DNA from: Herbiconiux aconitum
GTDB taxonomy: Bacteria; Actinomycetota; Actinomycetes; Actinomycetales; Microbacteriaceae
Direction: 5' to 3'
DNA length: 64,000 bases
NCBI RefSeq assembly: GCF_024979235.1
Contig: NZ_JANLCM010000001.1
Coordinates: forward strand, 1,302,001 to 1,366,000
A program made the position numbers and the translations under genes. Positions 17,446 to 25,376 of this stretch are shown in pieces. The notes below the pieces were generated by a model. The model was not told the DNA's origin, did not search any database, and was given only the letters and a program-made list of their open reading frames with translations. Each line of letters opens with the position of its first letter. Within the stretch, counting starts at the first letter, position 1.

Positions 17446-18331
17446 ATGATCATCGATAGCCGCCTGCACGTGTGGGACCAGTCCCAGGCCGAATACTCAT
17501 GGCTCGGTCCCCACCCCCCCGGCTGAATCGCGACATCCGAATCGACGAGGTCAAACCCGCCTTGGAGCGAGCCGGAGTAACCGGCGTCATCCTCGTCCAG
17601 TCGTCCGACGAAGCCGGAGACACCACCAACATGCTGGATGTCGCAGCCGGCGAACCCATGGTTCTCGGTGTCGTCGGCTGGTTCCCTTGGAGGATCCGCG
17701 CGAAACCGAACGCCTGTTGTCCACGTTCTCAAGCGACCCGACGATCGTTGGAATCCGCAATCTAATCCATGACCGTTCCGACCCGGACTGGGTGCTGCAG
17801 ACGGACTTCAACGCAGGACTGACGCTCCTCGAGGAGGCCGAGCTCCCCTTCGACTTCGTCACCAGCGACCCCGTGGCCCTGGGCCGGCTGATTCGCGTGG
17901 CAGACCGCCATCCCGACCTCAGAATCGTCCTCGATCACCTCGGCAAGCCGCCGCTGAGCGGCACCGCGGAGTCCCTCGAGTCGTGGGCTCAACTGCTGAA
18001 TGAAGCCGCATCCCGACCCAATGTGTACGCCAAAATCTCCGGACTCTACGCGAGCGAGGGGTCAGCCGACGGATGGACGACTCAGCGCGTCGCAGGCGCA
18101 ACCAAGGTGGCCTTCGACGCATTCGGCCCTGAACGGCTGATGTACGGCGGGGACTGGCCGATGTCGACGATCGCAGGAGGCTACGACCGGGTCTTCGCTG
18201 CTCTGCGCAGCGCGGTCGAGCCGCTCAGCGGCGCCGACCAGGACGCGTTCTTCTGGCGGACCGCGGCCGAGTTCTACCGGCTGCAGGCTCCCGCTTCCGA
18301 GCCAGCCCTTGATCATTCATCAGACATATGA
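17446..18331 (+). pseudogene. L-fuconolactonase (amidohydrolase_2), two frameshifts
   Basis: Joined over three frames, the gene encodes a COG3618-type lactonase of about 295 residues that hydrolyses L-fucono-lactone to L-fuconate. The start MIIDSRLHVWDQSQAEYSWLG is in frame 1. The frame shifts at a C7 run near 17514-17520, continuing LNRDIRIDEVKPALERAG. It shifts again near 17684 at GWFP/LEDPRETERL. VLDHLGKP and MYGGDWP, with metal-ligand His and Asp, are intact. The metal motif H-x-H of the family reads R-L-H here, a further sign of decay. The homopolymer shift alone could be a sequencing error. Lactones also open spontaneously, so the pathway might survive. Confidence 0.8.
18312..18328 (-). 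promoter_or_regulatory. Putative fucose-regulon operator, site 5
   Basis: On the minus strand this reads TATGTCTGATGAATGAT, almost the same as site 3. It lies 54-70 bases upstream of the secreted beta-helix gene and overlaps the last codons of the lactonase frame. Confidence 0.6.
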
Positions 18332-18381
18332 TTACCTAAACCCGGGCGCTGGGGCCCAAATCAGGGAATAGGGGCAATGAA

Positions 18382-21300
18382 ATGACACTGATGTCAGATG
18401 AATTGACAAATCGTGGGGTGAAGCGACGCGCTGGAATAGCCGTCGTCAGCCTCGCCGCAATCGCCGCCATGGCGCTTGTCTCTCCGCCGGGTGCGTATGC
18501 CGCGTCGGGGACCGCCTACTACGCCGCTCCAGACGGAAGCGACAGCAGTGACTGCTCATCCGATGATCCGTGCTCGCTTGCGCGAGTCCAACAGGTGGTC
18601 CAGTCGGACACCTCGAAGAGCGACTCCGATGTCACGGTGCAGCTCGGTGGAGGCGTGTACCGGATCTCGGAGCCTTTGACCTTCGGTCCCGACGACGGCG
18701 GCCAGAACGGCCACGTCGTGACCTGGCAAGCGGAAGATGGTGCCACACCGGAGATCTCCGGATCGAGCGCCGTCGGTGGGTGGTCTTCCTACGACCAGGC
18801 CAAGAACATCTACGTAGCCGACATCCCGGCCGGCGTCGACAGCCGACAGCTCTACGTGAACGGAGTCCTGGCACCACGCGCAGCCATGCGCGTGACCAGC
18901 TCGGACGTATCGATCAGCCAAGCAGGAATCCAGGTGCTGAACCCGTCACTCGGATACCTCGCCGATCTGCCTCAGCAGAACCGGATCGAGTTCGAGTCGA
19001 TGGGAGACTTCACCGACCGCTACACCCCGGTCCAGTCCATCCAGGGAAACACCATCACAATGTCCCAGGAGGCCTGGAACAACAACACCTGGGGCTACGA
19101 CACCGTCCAGTACTCCTTCCTCGCGGCGCCGACCTGGTACCTCCAAAACTCCCTTGCATTCCTCAACGAAACGGGGGAGTGGTACATCGATCCGGATGCC
19201 GGAAAGGTCTACTACAAGCCAGGAGCGGGAGTGGACCCCAACAGCCTCGATGTCGAACTACCGACCACGCAGACCCTCGTGTCGGTGTCGGGCACGTACG
19301 ACAATCCTGTGACTGGCCTCGCGTTCCAAGGAATCACCTTCTCGGGGACGTCCTGGATGGGCCCGTCTCACGACGGCTATGCGAACACGCAGAACGGCGC
19401 ATTCTTAAACGAGAACTACGCGTCTCGACCGGCGGACGCCTACACGAGCTGCTCACGCGGTTGCAACGGCTACGAGGGAACGAGAAGCAACTGGTATCAG
19501 GAGCCGGCTGCGGTGCAGGTCTCGGCGGCCAATGGGGTCTCGTTCGATCGCAACCTCTTCACGAACCTCGGTTCGAGCGCCCTGGGTGTCGGAAATGACA
19601 CCAACGCCACCCTCAGCGGGGTCGGTCTGGGCGCCAGCAACGTTTCCATCGTCGGCAACATCTTCACCGAGGTCGCCGGTCACGGAATCGCGGTCGGTGG
19701 TGTACGCCCCGACGCACACCACCCGAGCGACCCTCGAATGATCAATCAGGACATCCTGATCCAGGACAACACCGTGAACAGGGTCGCGGTCGACTACAAG
19801 GACAACTCCGGGATCCTGAGCACCTATGTGACTCGGGCCCGCATCGTGAACAACGAAGTCGCCAACGTCTCGTATGACGGAATCGACACCGGGTACGGCT
19901 GGGGCGCCAACGATGCCGGCGGCACGCAGCAGTACGTGAACATGGGGTACTACGACTGGAACACGAAGTACGACACCCCGACGACGTTGAAGGACAACTA
20001 CATCGCGGGGAACCTGGTTCACGACACGAAGGCACGGTTCGCCGACGGCGGCACCATCTACAACCTCTCCGCCAGTCCGGGCACCATCGTCGAGAAGAAC
20101 TACCTGTACAACTTCCCCGGAGTGGGCCTGTACCTGGACGACGGCACCCGTTACACCACCTACCGCAACAACGTGATGCAGGGAGGAGGACCCTTCGTCT
20201 TCACGAACGCGTACGACGCCGGTAGCAACACGAAGGACAACATGGTTCGTGACAACTGGTACAGCGGCAATGGTGCGCAGAACCCGAATGCCGCTGCGAA
20301 GAACAACCAGTTCATCAACAACACGAAGATCACGGGCAACGCCTGGCCTCAGGCTGCCCGGGATGTGATGTGCGCCGCGGGAGTCGATCCTCAGTACCGC
20401 ACACCGTTGAACGCCAACCTCTTCGGATTGACGGGATGCGCGACCGGGTCGGACGTCAGTGCGCCGTTCTCTACGGCTGCTACGAGTGGTATTCAGACAG
20501 TGTTCCGCCAGAGCGATTCGGTCGTGGGTATTGCGGCCGCGGGCAAAGACATATGGGGCGCGGGCGGGCAGCACGATGACGAGTACGGCTCGATCTATCG
20601 GGCCGGGTCCGTCGCTCCCATCAGCAGCGTCTCTGCACGGGTCAGCTCGTTCAACGACAGCAATGTGTGGGCGAAGACCGGCGTCATGGTGCGGAACGCG
20701 CTCAGCGCACCGGGGTCGTCTGCTGGATACGCAACGACGGCGGTGACCGGGAACAACGGAATACAGTTCGCTTGGGACTCCAATGGGGATGGCTACCTTG
20801 ATTCGAGTGCGGTCGCGAACGTGAACACGTTTCGACCGATCTGGGTCAAGGTCGTACGCGCCGGCTCCGCGTTCTCGGGCTGGTATTCCTACGACGGTGT
20901 GAACTACGACCAGATCGGCTCCACTGTGAACCTGCCGAACGCGGCTGTAGTTCAGGACGGTGGCGTCTTCTCCACCTCCCACGACACCGCCCAATCGGCG
21001 ATCAACGTCTTCACTGACGTTTCGGTGACCCCGGATCTGACCCAGGACATGACGCGTCCAACAGTCGCTCTCGTGACCCCGGCCGCCGGAACCATCGCGT
21101 CTCGTCTCACCGTGCAGATGAACGCTGCGGATGACGTCGGATTGAAACGGATCGTGGCAAACGTCTACCGTGACGGGCAGCTCGTCAAGAGCACGCAGAC
21201 CGCCGTGACTGTCGGGGCTACAACCGGGTCCCATCTCGCCGACGTTGCCCTTCCTGACGGTAACTACACCCTCAAGTACAACGCCGAGGATCTGGCCGGA

Positions 21301-21609
21301 AACATCTCCACCACGGAAACGGTCCCCTTCACGATCGACTCGACCAAGCCCACCATCACGGTGAAGGAAGGCAGTGACTTCACGATCGCGACGGGACAGA
21401 CCTATGACAAGATCAGCCTCAAATTGTTCGACGCGGGCAAGATCGATCGGGTTACGGTGAACGGAGTGGTCAAGGACCTGACAGATAATCAATGGTCTGA
21501 CGTGAACTTACTCGCCCCAGGTACGTTCGGAGCCACCGTCGGTGAGAACACTGTTGTCGCCTACGACATCGCGGGAAACGGTGAGACGCTGACCTTCACC
21601 CTCAACTAG
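18382..21609 (+). CDS. Secreted right-handed beta-helix protein, GH141-like, with C-terminal sugar-binding-like and Ig-like domains
   Basis: The 1075-residue protein begins with a Sec signal (KRRAGIAVVSLAAIAAMALVSPPGAYA, cleavage near residue 40). Next comes a block typical of GH141 and related beta-helix enzymes: AYYAAPDGSDSSDC, VTVQLGGGVYRISEPLTFGP, a VISG/GGW-like turn, and N-rich beta-helix rungs up to about residue 650. Residues about 690-890 look like a concanavalin-type (DUF1349-like) domain, followed by two Ig-like modules. GH141 includes an alpha-L-fucosidase and a xylanase, so in this cluster extracellular release of fucosyl groups is the best guess. No cell-wall anchor is seen. ATG 18391 is an alternative start. 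A strong terminator follows. Confidence 0.75.
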   Translation: MTLMSDELTNRGVKRRAGIAVVSLAAIAAMALVSPPGAYAASGTAYYAAPDGSDSSDCSSDDPCSLARVQQVVQSDTSKSDSDVTVQLGGGVYRISEPLTFGPDDGGQNGHVVTWQAEDGATPEISGSSAVGGWSSYDQAKNIYVADIPAGVDSRQLYVNGVLAPRAAMRVTSSDVSISQAGIQVLNPSLGYLADLPQQNRIEFESMGDFTDRYTPVQSIQGNTITMSQEAWNNNTWGYDTVQYSFLAAPTWYLQNSLAFLNETGEWYIDPDAGKVYYKPGAGVDPNSLDVELPTTQTLVSVSGTYDNPVTGLAFQGITFSGTSWMGPSHDGYANTQNGAFLNENYASRPADAYTSCSRGCNGYEGTRSNWYQEPAAVQVSAANGVSFDRNLFTNLGSSALGVGNDTNATLSGVGLGASNVSIVGNIFTEVAGHGIAVGGVRPDAHHPSDPRMINQDILIQDNTVNRVAVDYKDNSGILSTYVTRARIVNNEVANVSYDGIDTGYGWGANDAGGTQQYVNMGYYDWNTKYDTPTTLKDNYIAGNLVHDTKARFADGGTIYNLSASPGTIVEKNYLYNFPGVGLYLDDGTRYTTYRNNVMQGGGPFVFTNAYDAGSNTKDNMVRDNWYSGNGAQNPNAAAKNNQFINNTKITGNAWPQAARDVMCAAGVDPQYRTPLNANLFGLTGCATGSDVSAPFSTAATSGIQTVFRQSDSVVGIAAAGKDIWGAGGQHDDEYGSIYRAGSVAPISSVSARVSSFNDSNVWAKTGVMVRNALSAPGSSAGYATTAVTGNNGIQFAWDSNGDGYLDSSAVANVNTFRPIWVKVVRAGSAFSGWYSYDGVNYDQIGSTVNLPNAAVVQDGGVFSTSHDTAQSAINVFTDVSVTPDLTQDMTRPTVALVTPAAGTIASRLTVQMNAADDVGLKRIVANVYRDGQLVKSTQTAVTVGATTGSHLADVALPDGNYTLKYNAEDLAGNISTTETVPFTIDSTKPTITVKEGSDFTIATGQTYDKISLKLFDAGKIDRVTVNGVVKDLTDNQWSDVNLLAPGTFGATVGENTVVAYDIAGNGETLTFTLN

Positions 21610-21652
21610 CGACCATCGCTTAGAGGCGTCTGTTCACCGTCTGCGCCTCGAA

Positions 21653-21689
21653 GAAAAGCCGGACTCGGACCATCGGAGTCCGGCTTTTC
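21653..21689 (+). terminator. Rho-independent terminator after the beta-helix gene
   Basis: Perfect 14-base arms GAAAAGCCGGACTC and GAGTCCGGCTTTTC enclose a 9-base loop, and the right arm supplies a TTTTCT tail. It closes the fucose cluster. Confidence 0.9.
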
Positions 21690-21690
21690 T

Positions 21691-21913
21691 GAGCGACGAA
21701 GCCACTGTCGGAGGCACGGTCGCGGACGGGGTAGTGGAGACGCGCGGCCGAACGGGAACCGTGGTCGCATCAACCGATGATCGAGTTCGAAGCGAGGCAG
21801 AGTCCGCCGTCGTCGACTTCGCCGCCCTGACCACGCGGCTCGGGATAGATCCGGCTGAAGCAGTCCGCATGGTGCGGACCGCTTTTCGTGGATTTGAGAC
21901 TCAAAATGTGTGA
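21691..21913 (+). pseudogene. C-terminal fragment of a YtrA-type GntR regulator
   Basis: In the frame ending at the TGA 21911-21913, the sequence VADGVVETRGRTGTVVA looks like the wing of a GntR helix-turn-helix. DFAALTTRLGIDPAEAVRMVRTAFRGF fits the short C-terminal helix pair of the YtrA subfamily. There is no start codon with a ribosome binding site, and the first two-thirds of the DNA-binding domain are absent, apparently cut off at or just after the terminator. I read it as a deletion remnant. The identification is by pattern only. Confidence 0.5.
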
Positions 21914-22010
21914 TCGATAGCCGATCAGTGCCACCCAAGCGAGCCCCGAGCAGGCACACGAAGTGTGCGCGGAGCGCGGTCGGTCAGGGTGTGCGCGAAT
22001 GGCTATCGTC

Positions 22011-22373
22011 TTAGGGGCGGCCCGTGGTGTCCCGGTAGTCGAGGATGGCCTCGCCGTGCTCGCGGGCCCAGGTGGTGAGCATCCTGATCGGTTCGTCGAG
22101 GGTGCGTCCGAGCTCGGTGAGGCTGTACTCGACGCGCGGCGGCGCTTCGGCGAACGCCTGCCGGTCGATCAGCCCGTTCTCCTGAAGGCGGCGCAACGTG
22201 TGCGTCAGCACCTTCCGGGAGATGCCGCCGATCAAGGTCACGAGCTCGCCGTGCCGTTTCGGGCCGTCCGCGAGAGCGAAAAGTGTGACGGCCGCCCATT
22301 TGTCGCCGATGATCTCGATAGCGGCTCGGGCAGGGCAATCGGCGTAGAACACGGTTCCGGCAGCGAGCGTCAT
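22011..22373 (-). CDS. HxlR-family transcriptional regulator
   Basis: This 120-residue winged-helix protein shows the HxlR layout: a short N-terminus with C13 (FYADCPARAAIEIIGDKW), then WAAVTLFALADGPKRHGEL, ISRKVLTHTLRRLQENGLI as recognition helix region, and the wing VEYSLTELG. C13 matches the redox- or electrophile-sensing cysteine of family members such as HypR/YodB. It is divergent from a flavin-dependent monooxygenase and a DoxX gene, which it likely represses until oxidative or aldehyde/quinone stress occurs. A GGTACC/GGTAACC repeat lies between the genes. Confidence 0.9.
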   Translation of the reverse strand: MTLAAGTVFYADCPARAAIEIIGDKWAAVTLFALADGPKRHGELVTLIGGISRKVLTHTLRRLQENGLIDRQAFAEAPPRVEYSLTELGRTLDEPIRMLTTWAREHGEAILDYRDTTGRP

Positions 22374-22380
22374 ACCTGAA

Positions 22381-22397
22381 GGTTACCAATCGGTACC
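22381..22397. promoter_or_regulatory. Putative HxlR operator
   Basis: GGTTACC-AAT-CGGTACC is an imperfect inverted repeat 8 bases upstream of the HxlR start and 25 bases upstream of the monooxygenase start, placed to control both divergent genes. Confidence 0.5.
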
Positions 22398-22421
22398 TAA
22401 CGGATGCGTAGCGTCGATGAC

Positions 22422-23423
22422 ATGCAACTCGGCGTCTTCTCCCTCACCGACCGAACCGGTTCCATCACCCTCACCGAACGCGTGCGCGACATCATCGACT
22501 TCGGCGCCCACGCCGACACGGTGGGCCTGGACGTGTTCGGAGTCGGCGAGCACCACACCTCCCGCTTCGCCGTCTCCTCGCCCGCCGTGGTGCTCGCAGC
22601 CATCGCCGCTCGCTCGAGTTCGATCACGTTGACCAGCGCGGTCTCCGTGGTGAGTGTGCTCGACCCGGTGCGGCTCCACCAGGACTTCGCCCAGCTCGAC
22701 CTCGTCTCCGGCGGTCGTGCCGAGATCACCGCCGAGCGCAGCGCCTACGCTGAACCGTTCGAGATCTTCGGCGTACCGGTGGCCGACTACGATGCCGTTT
22801 TCGAAGAAGAGCTCCAGCTCCTCCTGGCACTGCGCCGCGGCGGGGGCGTCACCTGGGCCGGCCGATACCGGGCACGGCTGAACGACGCGCAGATCATCCC
22901 GCAATTGGACCGCGAACTGCCCATCCGTCTCGGTGTCGGCGGCACCCCCGAGAGCGCGGCCCGTGCCGGCCGACTCGGTCTCCCGATGACCCTCGCCCTG
23001 CTCGGCGGAAGCCCCGCCCGGGCGGTTCCCCTCGTCGATCTGTACCGACAGAACGCCGCCGACAACGGTCACGCATCAACCGAACTCGACGTCGCCACGG
23101 TGAGCCACTTCTACGTGGGCTCGACCCCACAGGAGGCACGCGACACCTTCTATCCGCACTACCGCCGCTATTTCGCGGAGGGCCGCGGAGCGCACCTGGA
23201 CCGCGCAAGCTTCGACGAGATGGCGGCACCGAACGGGCCCCTGGTCGTGGGCAGCGCCGAAGAAGTTACCGAGAAGATCCTCCGGCAGCACACGCTCCTC
23301 ACCATCGACCGCTTCCTCGGCCAGGTCGACATCGGCGGCCTGCCCCGCGACACCGTGACGGCCTCGATCGATCGCTTCGCCGAGGATGTCGCCCCGGTGT
23401 TACGCCGCGAGAACGCGAACTGA
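22422..23423 (+). CDS. LLM-class (luciferase-like) flavin-dependent monooxygenase
   Basis: The 333-residue TIM-barrel protein has LGVFSLTDR at the first strand, GLDVFGVGEHH (typical EHH of the family), LTSAVSVVSVLDPVRLHQDFAQLDLVSGGRAEI, and a late GS-EEV-EKI segment. Such enzymes use FMN or F420 to oxidise aldehydes, alkanes or heteroatom compounds in the cytoplasm. I prefer ATG 22422 over 22404 because conserved sequence starts there. It faces the HxlR gene and is followed after 49 bases by a DoxX-like protein. The substrate is unknown. Confidence 0.88.
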   Translation: MQLGVFSLTDRTGSITLTERVRDIIDFGAHADTVGLDVFGVGEHHTSRFAVSSPAVVLAAIAARSSSITLTSAVSVVSVLDPVRLHQDFAQLDLVSGGRAEITAERSAYAEPFEIFGVPVADYDAVFEEELQLLLALRRGGGVTWAGRYRARLNDAQIIPQLDRELPIRLGVGGTPESAARAGRLGLPMTLALLGGSPARAVPLVDLYRQNAADNGHASTELDVATVSHFYVGSTPQEARDTFYPHYRRYFAEGRGAHLDRASFDEMAAPNGPLVVGSAEEVTEKILRQHTLLTIDRFLGQVDIGGLPRDTVTASIDRFAEDVAPVLRRENAN

Positions 23424-23472
23424 CCCCCCTCCTTCACGACATCACCAACCAACCCTCGATCAAGGAATCACC

Positions 23473-23826
23473 GTGCACATCGCCGCCGTTATCGCATCCG
23501 TCGTCCTCGCCCTGGCCATGCTGGCCTCGGGCGTCATGAAAGTCATCCGCGCTCCCCGCATCGTGAGCATGATGGGTGCAGTCGGCGTCACGCCCAGACA
23601 GCTACCCGTGCTCGGAGCCCTCCAGATTGCGGCAACGGTCGGCCTGATCGCCGGAATCTGGCTCCCCGCCCTCGCGATCGCCGCCGCGATCGGTCTCACC
23701 CTCTACTTCACCGGCGCGATCGTCGCACACGTTCGCGCCCACGATCCTGCGCGTCAGGGCATCCTGTTCCTGGTCCTCGCCGCCATCACACTGGCGCTTC
23801 TCCTCCTGGACGCCACAACCCGATAG
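23473..23826 (+). CDS. DoxX-like small membrane protein
   Basis: The 117-residue protein has four membrane spans: IAAVIASVVLALAMLASGVMK, a middle pair around LGALQIAATVGLIAGIW, and LVLAAITLALLLLD. The MLASGVMKVIRAP turn is typical of the DoxX-like family. The GTG at 23473 is preceded by AAGGAA at 23462-23467. It is co-directional with the monooxygenase and probably in the same HxlR-controlled unit. DoxX-like proteins often accompany redox regulators; their biochemical role is not settled. Confidence 0.8.
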   Translation: MHIAAVIASVVLALAMLASGVMKVIRAPRIVSMMGAVGVTPRQLPVLGALQIAATVGLIAGIWLPALAIAAAIGLTLYFTGAIVAHVRAHDPARQGILFLVLAAITLALLLLDATTR

Positions 23827-24010
23827 CCCACGACACAGCTGCCGGCAGCGAGACGCCCTAGGGATCGTCCAGCGGGCGTGGCACGTGACCGCCGACGGGA
23901 CCTCAGTTAGCAGGCCTGCCACGAACCCGCATTACCTGCCCGCTAGCCGGTCGTCATTCGGGCACATTGCCCTGGTCATTGATCCGACACGAAGGGTGCA
24001 AGATGGTGCC

Positions 24011-24283
24011 GTGACGGATGACGACGAAGTTCAGGCGAGAATTGCGGTTCTTGAAGCACTGATTGCTCTTGCTCCGGTCCTAGGCGAGATCCTCCATGAA
24101 GCCGATTCGGTTGACTCGTCCGAGGACTTCGCGGTCCTCATCGCTTCGCGGTTGGGCGTGAACTTATCGCTGGCTAGGGTCGTGGCCAACTCGCGACTCG
24201 AAGCGCTGATCGCTGGTTTCGCCATCGCGAGGAACCGGGCTGAGCTCGAGGAGCTCAGCCGAACGCGGCAGACGCGCTCGTAG
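24011..24283 (+). CDS. Small helical protein of unknown function
   Basis: I do not recognise a named family. The 90-residue, highly helical, acidic protein starts at GTG 24011 (VTDDDEVQARIAVLEALI). The pattern RIAVLEALIALAPVLGEIL, then ASRLGVNLSLARVVANSRLEAL, then NRAELEEL recalls the helical connector of DNA gyrase A/ParC (LEGLxxAL..IDEVI.. LSE.QA.AIL.MRL..L). This may reflect a related fold or only coiled-coil-like composition. The frame could extend upstream to 23885, but that part is low-complexity intergenic sequence. It is the first of four small unknown genes in a row. Confidence 0.45.
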   Translation: MTDDDEVQARIAVLEALIALAPVLGEILHEADSVDSSEDFAVLIASRLGVNLSLARVVANSRLEALIAGFAIARNRAELEELSRTRQTRS

Positions 24284-24353
24284 GCCGATCGGATCATCCC
24301 TCAGGGTGCGTTCCAAAGTTCGGATCAAGGTGCTTGGCAGCTAATCTGTCCGA

Positions 24354-24761
24354 GTGAGGACGGACGTGAGCGAAGCGTATACGGGGGAGCCGATTGTACG
24401 AAGAAGTAACCGCCTCGGGATTGCAGGTTTCGCTCTTTCGCTCGTGGTGTTCCTTGGGGCAACTATCTCCGTCGCCGAACTATCGACTCGCTCCTCCCCA
24501 TACACGGGTCGGGCGATAGACGCTCAGGACTCTGCAGTCCCGAGCGCCTCTGATCTGACAATCCTCCAGGATTTCGCGTTGTCGATAGGTCTAACCAACC
24601 TGGTCGGCACAGTGCTGGGAGTGACTGCCCTCATCATTGGAATTCGGACGAGACGAACGAATGGGTTCGCACCCTTGACGATATTTGCCTCGTTGCTGAC
24701 GCCTGCAATCTGCTTCATACCCTCGATATGGGTGCTGGCAGCAGCGGCAACATCTCCATAA
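24354..24761 (+). CDS. Small membrane protein, three predicted spans
   Basis: This 135-residue protein of unknown family has a short cytoplasmic N-terminus and membrane segments at about 22-42 (LGIAGFALSLVVFLGATISVA), 80-97 (LVGTVLGVTALIIG) and 108-130 (IFASLLTPAICFIPSIWVLAA). The region between spans 1 and 2 is Ser/Thr-rich and would face outside. It starts at GTG 24354, with GTG 24366 as an alternative. Codon use is less GC-biased than in the neighbouring metabolic genes. No function is inferred. Confidence 0.55.
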   Translation: MRTDVSEAYTGEPIVRRSNRLGIAGFALSLVVFLGATISVAELSTRSSPYTGRAIDAQDSAVPSASDLTILQDFALSIGLTNLVGTVLGVTALIIGIRTRRTNGFAPLTIFASLLTPAICFIPSIWVLAAAATSP

Positions 24762-24966
24762 GCAGCCGACGGTACGAAGCGTCGCCCCGTCAGGACCGGA
24801 ACTGCGTCGACTGTCAAAGATCGCTGTCCTTCTGAGCAGATTGCTAACGCCAAGTCGCGCAACGTGCGCGGATACCGATCTCTGAGTGAACACTTCCTCC
24901 TGAACCGTGGGTCGTGTGCCCGTTCGCGGCACTCGACGTTGGGCCGCGGAGTTCTAGGATCGACAC

Positions 24967-25326
24967 GTGACGACGATTCGGGAACTCACTTCGTTCGAGC
25001 GCGAGTTGCTCTCACTCTTAGTACTAGGTGATTGGGAGGGCGCGGAAGCCGCGCGTGAGCAACTCCGTTTGGCCAAGCATGCTGGGCCGTGGACGAGTGG
25101 ATCACAGAGCTTCCATGTCGACGTCGAGTCTGGTTCGCCCCTCGTTTCGCTTCCAGACGGGTTGCTCAACAATACGGAGCGCGCCGTCCACGACGGCGAT
25201 GACTGCATCGGTGGTGTCATGTTGTGGTTGCAAGCGGGGAGAATCAGTGGTTTCGAGTACTACTGGGTGACTGACGACCCGCCGTTGGGGTTGCCCACGC
25301 TCAAGCAGGTTCGTCACATGAACTAG
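24967..25326 (+). CDS. Conserved-looking hypothetical cytosolic protein
   Basis: This 119-residue protein starts at GTG 24967. It opens with an amphipathic helix (LTSFERELLSLLVLGDWEGAEAAREQL) and then an alpha+beta part ending GVMLWLQAGRISGFEYYWV. The pattern resembles small stand-alone proteins that sit in accessory islands, including some immunity-like families, but no toxin gene is adjacent, so I assign no role. It is separated by 205 bases from the upstream membrane protein and 50 bases from the next gene. Confidence 0.5.
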   Translation: MTTIRELTSFERELLSLLVLGDWEGAEAAREQLRLAKHAGPWTSGSQSFHVDVESGSPLVSLPDGLLNNTERAVHDGDDCIGGVMLWLQAGRISGFEYYWVTDDPPLGLPTLKQVRHMN

Positions 25327-25376
25327 AGGGGCGAATGCCCTCAAGAGACGCGTTGGCTGTGCGTTAGGTTTGGCTC

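Noticed and set aside
19453..21492. 679-codon open frame on the minus strand
   Set aside because: It lies wholly antisense to the beta-helix gene; the composition (Val/Arg/Asp/His rich, no domain) is a typical shadow of a high-GC gene.
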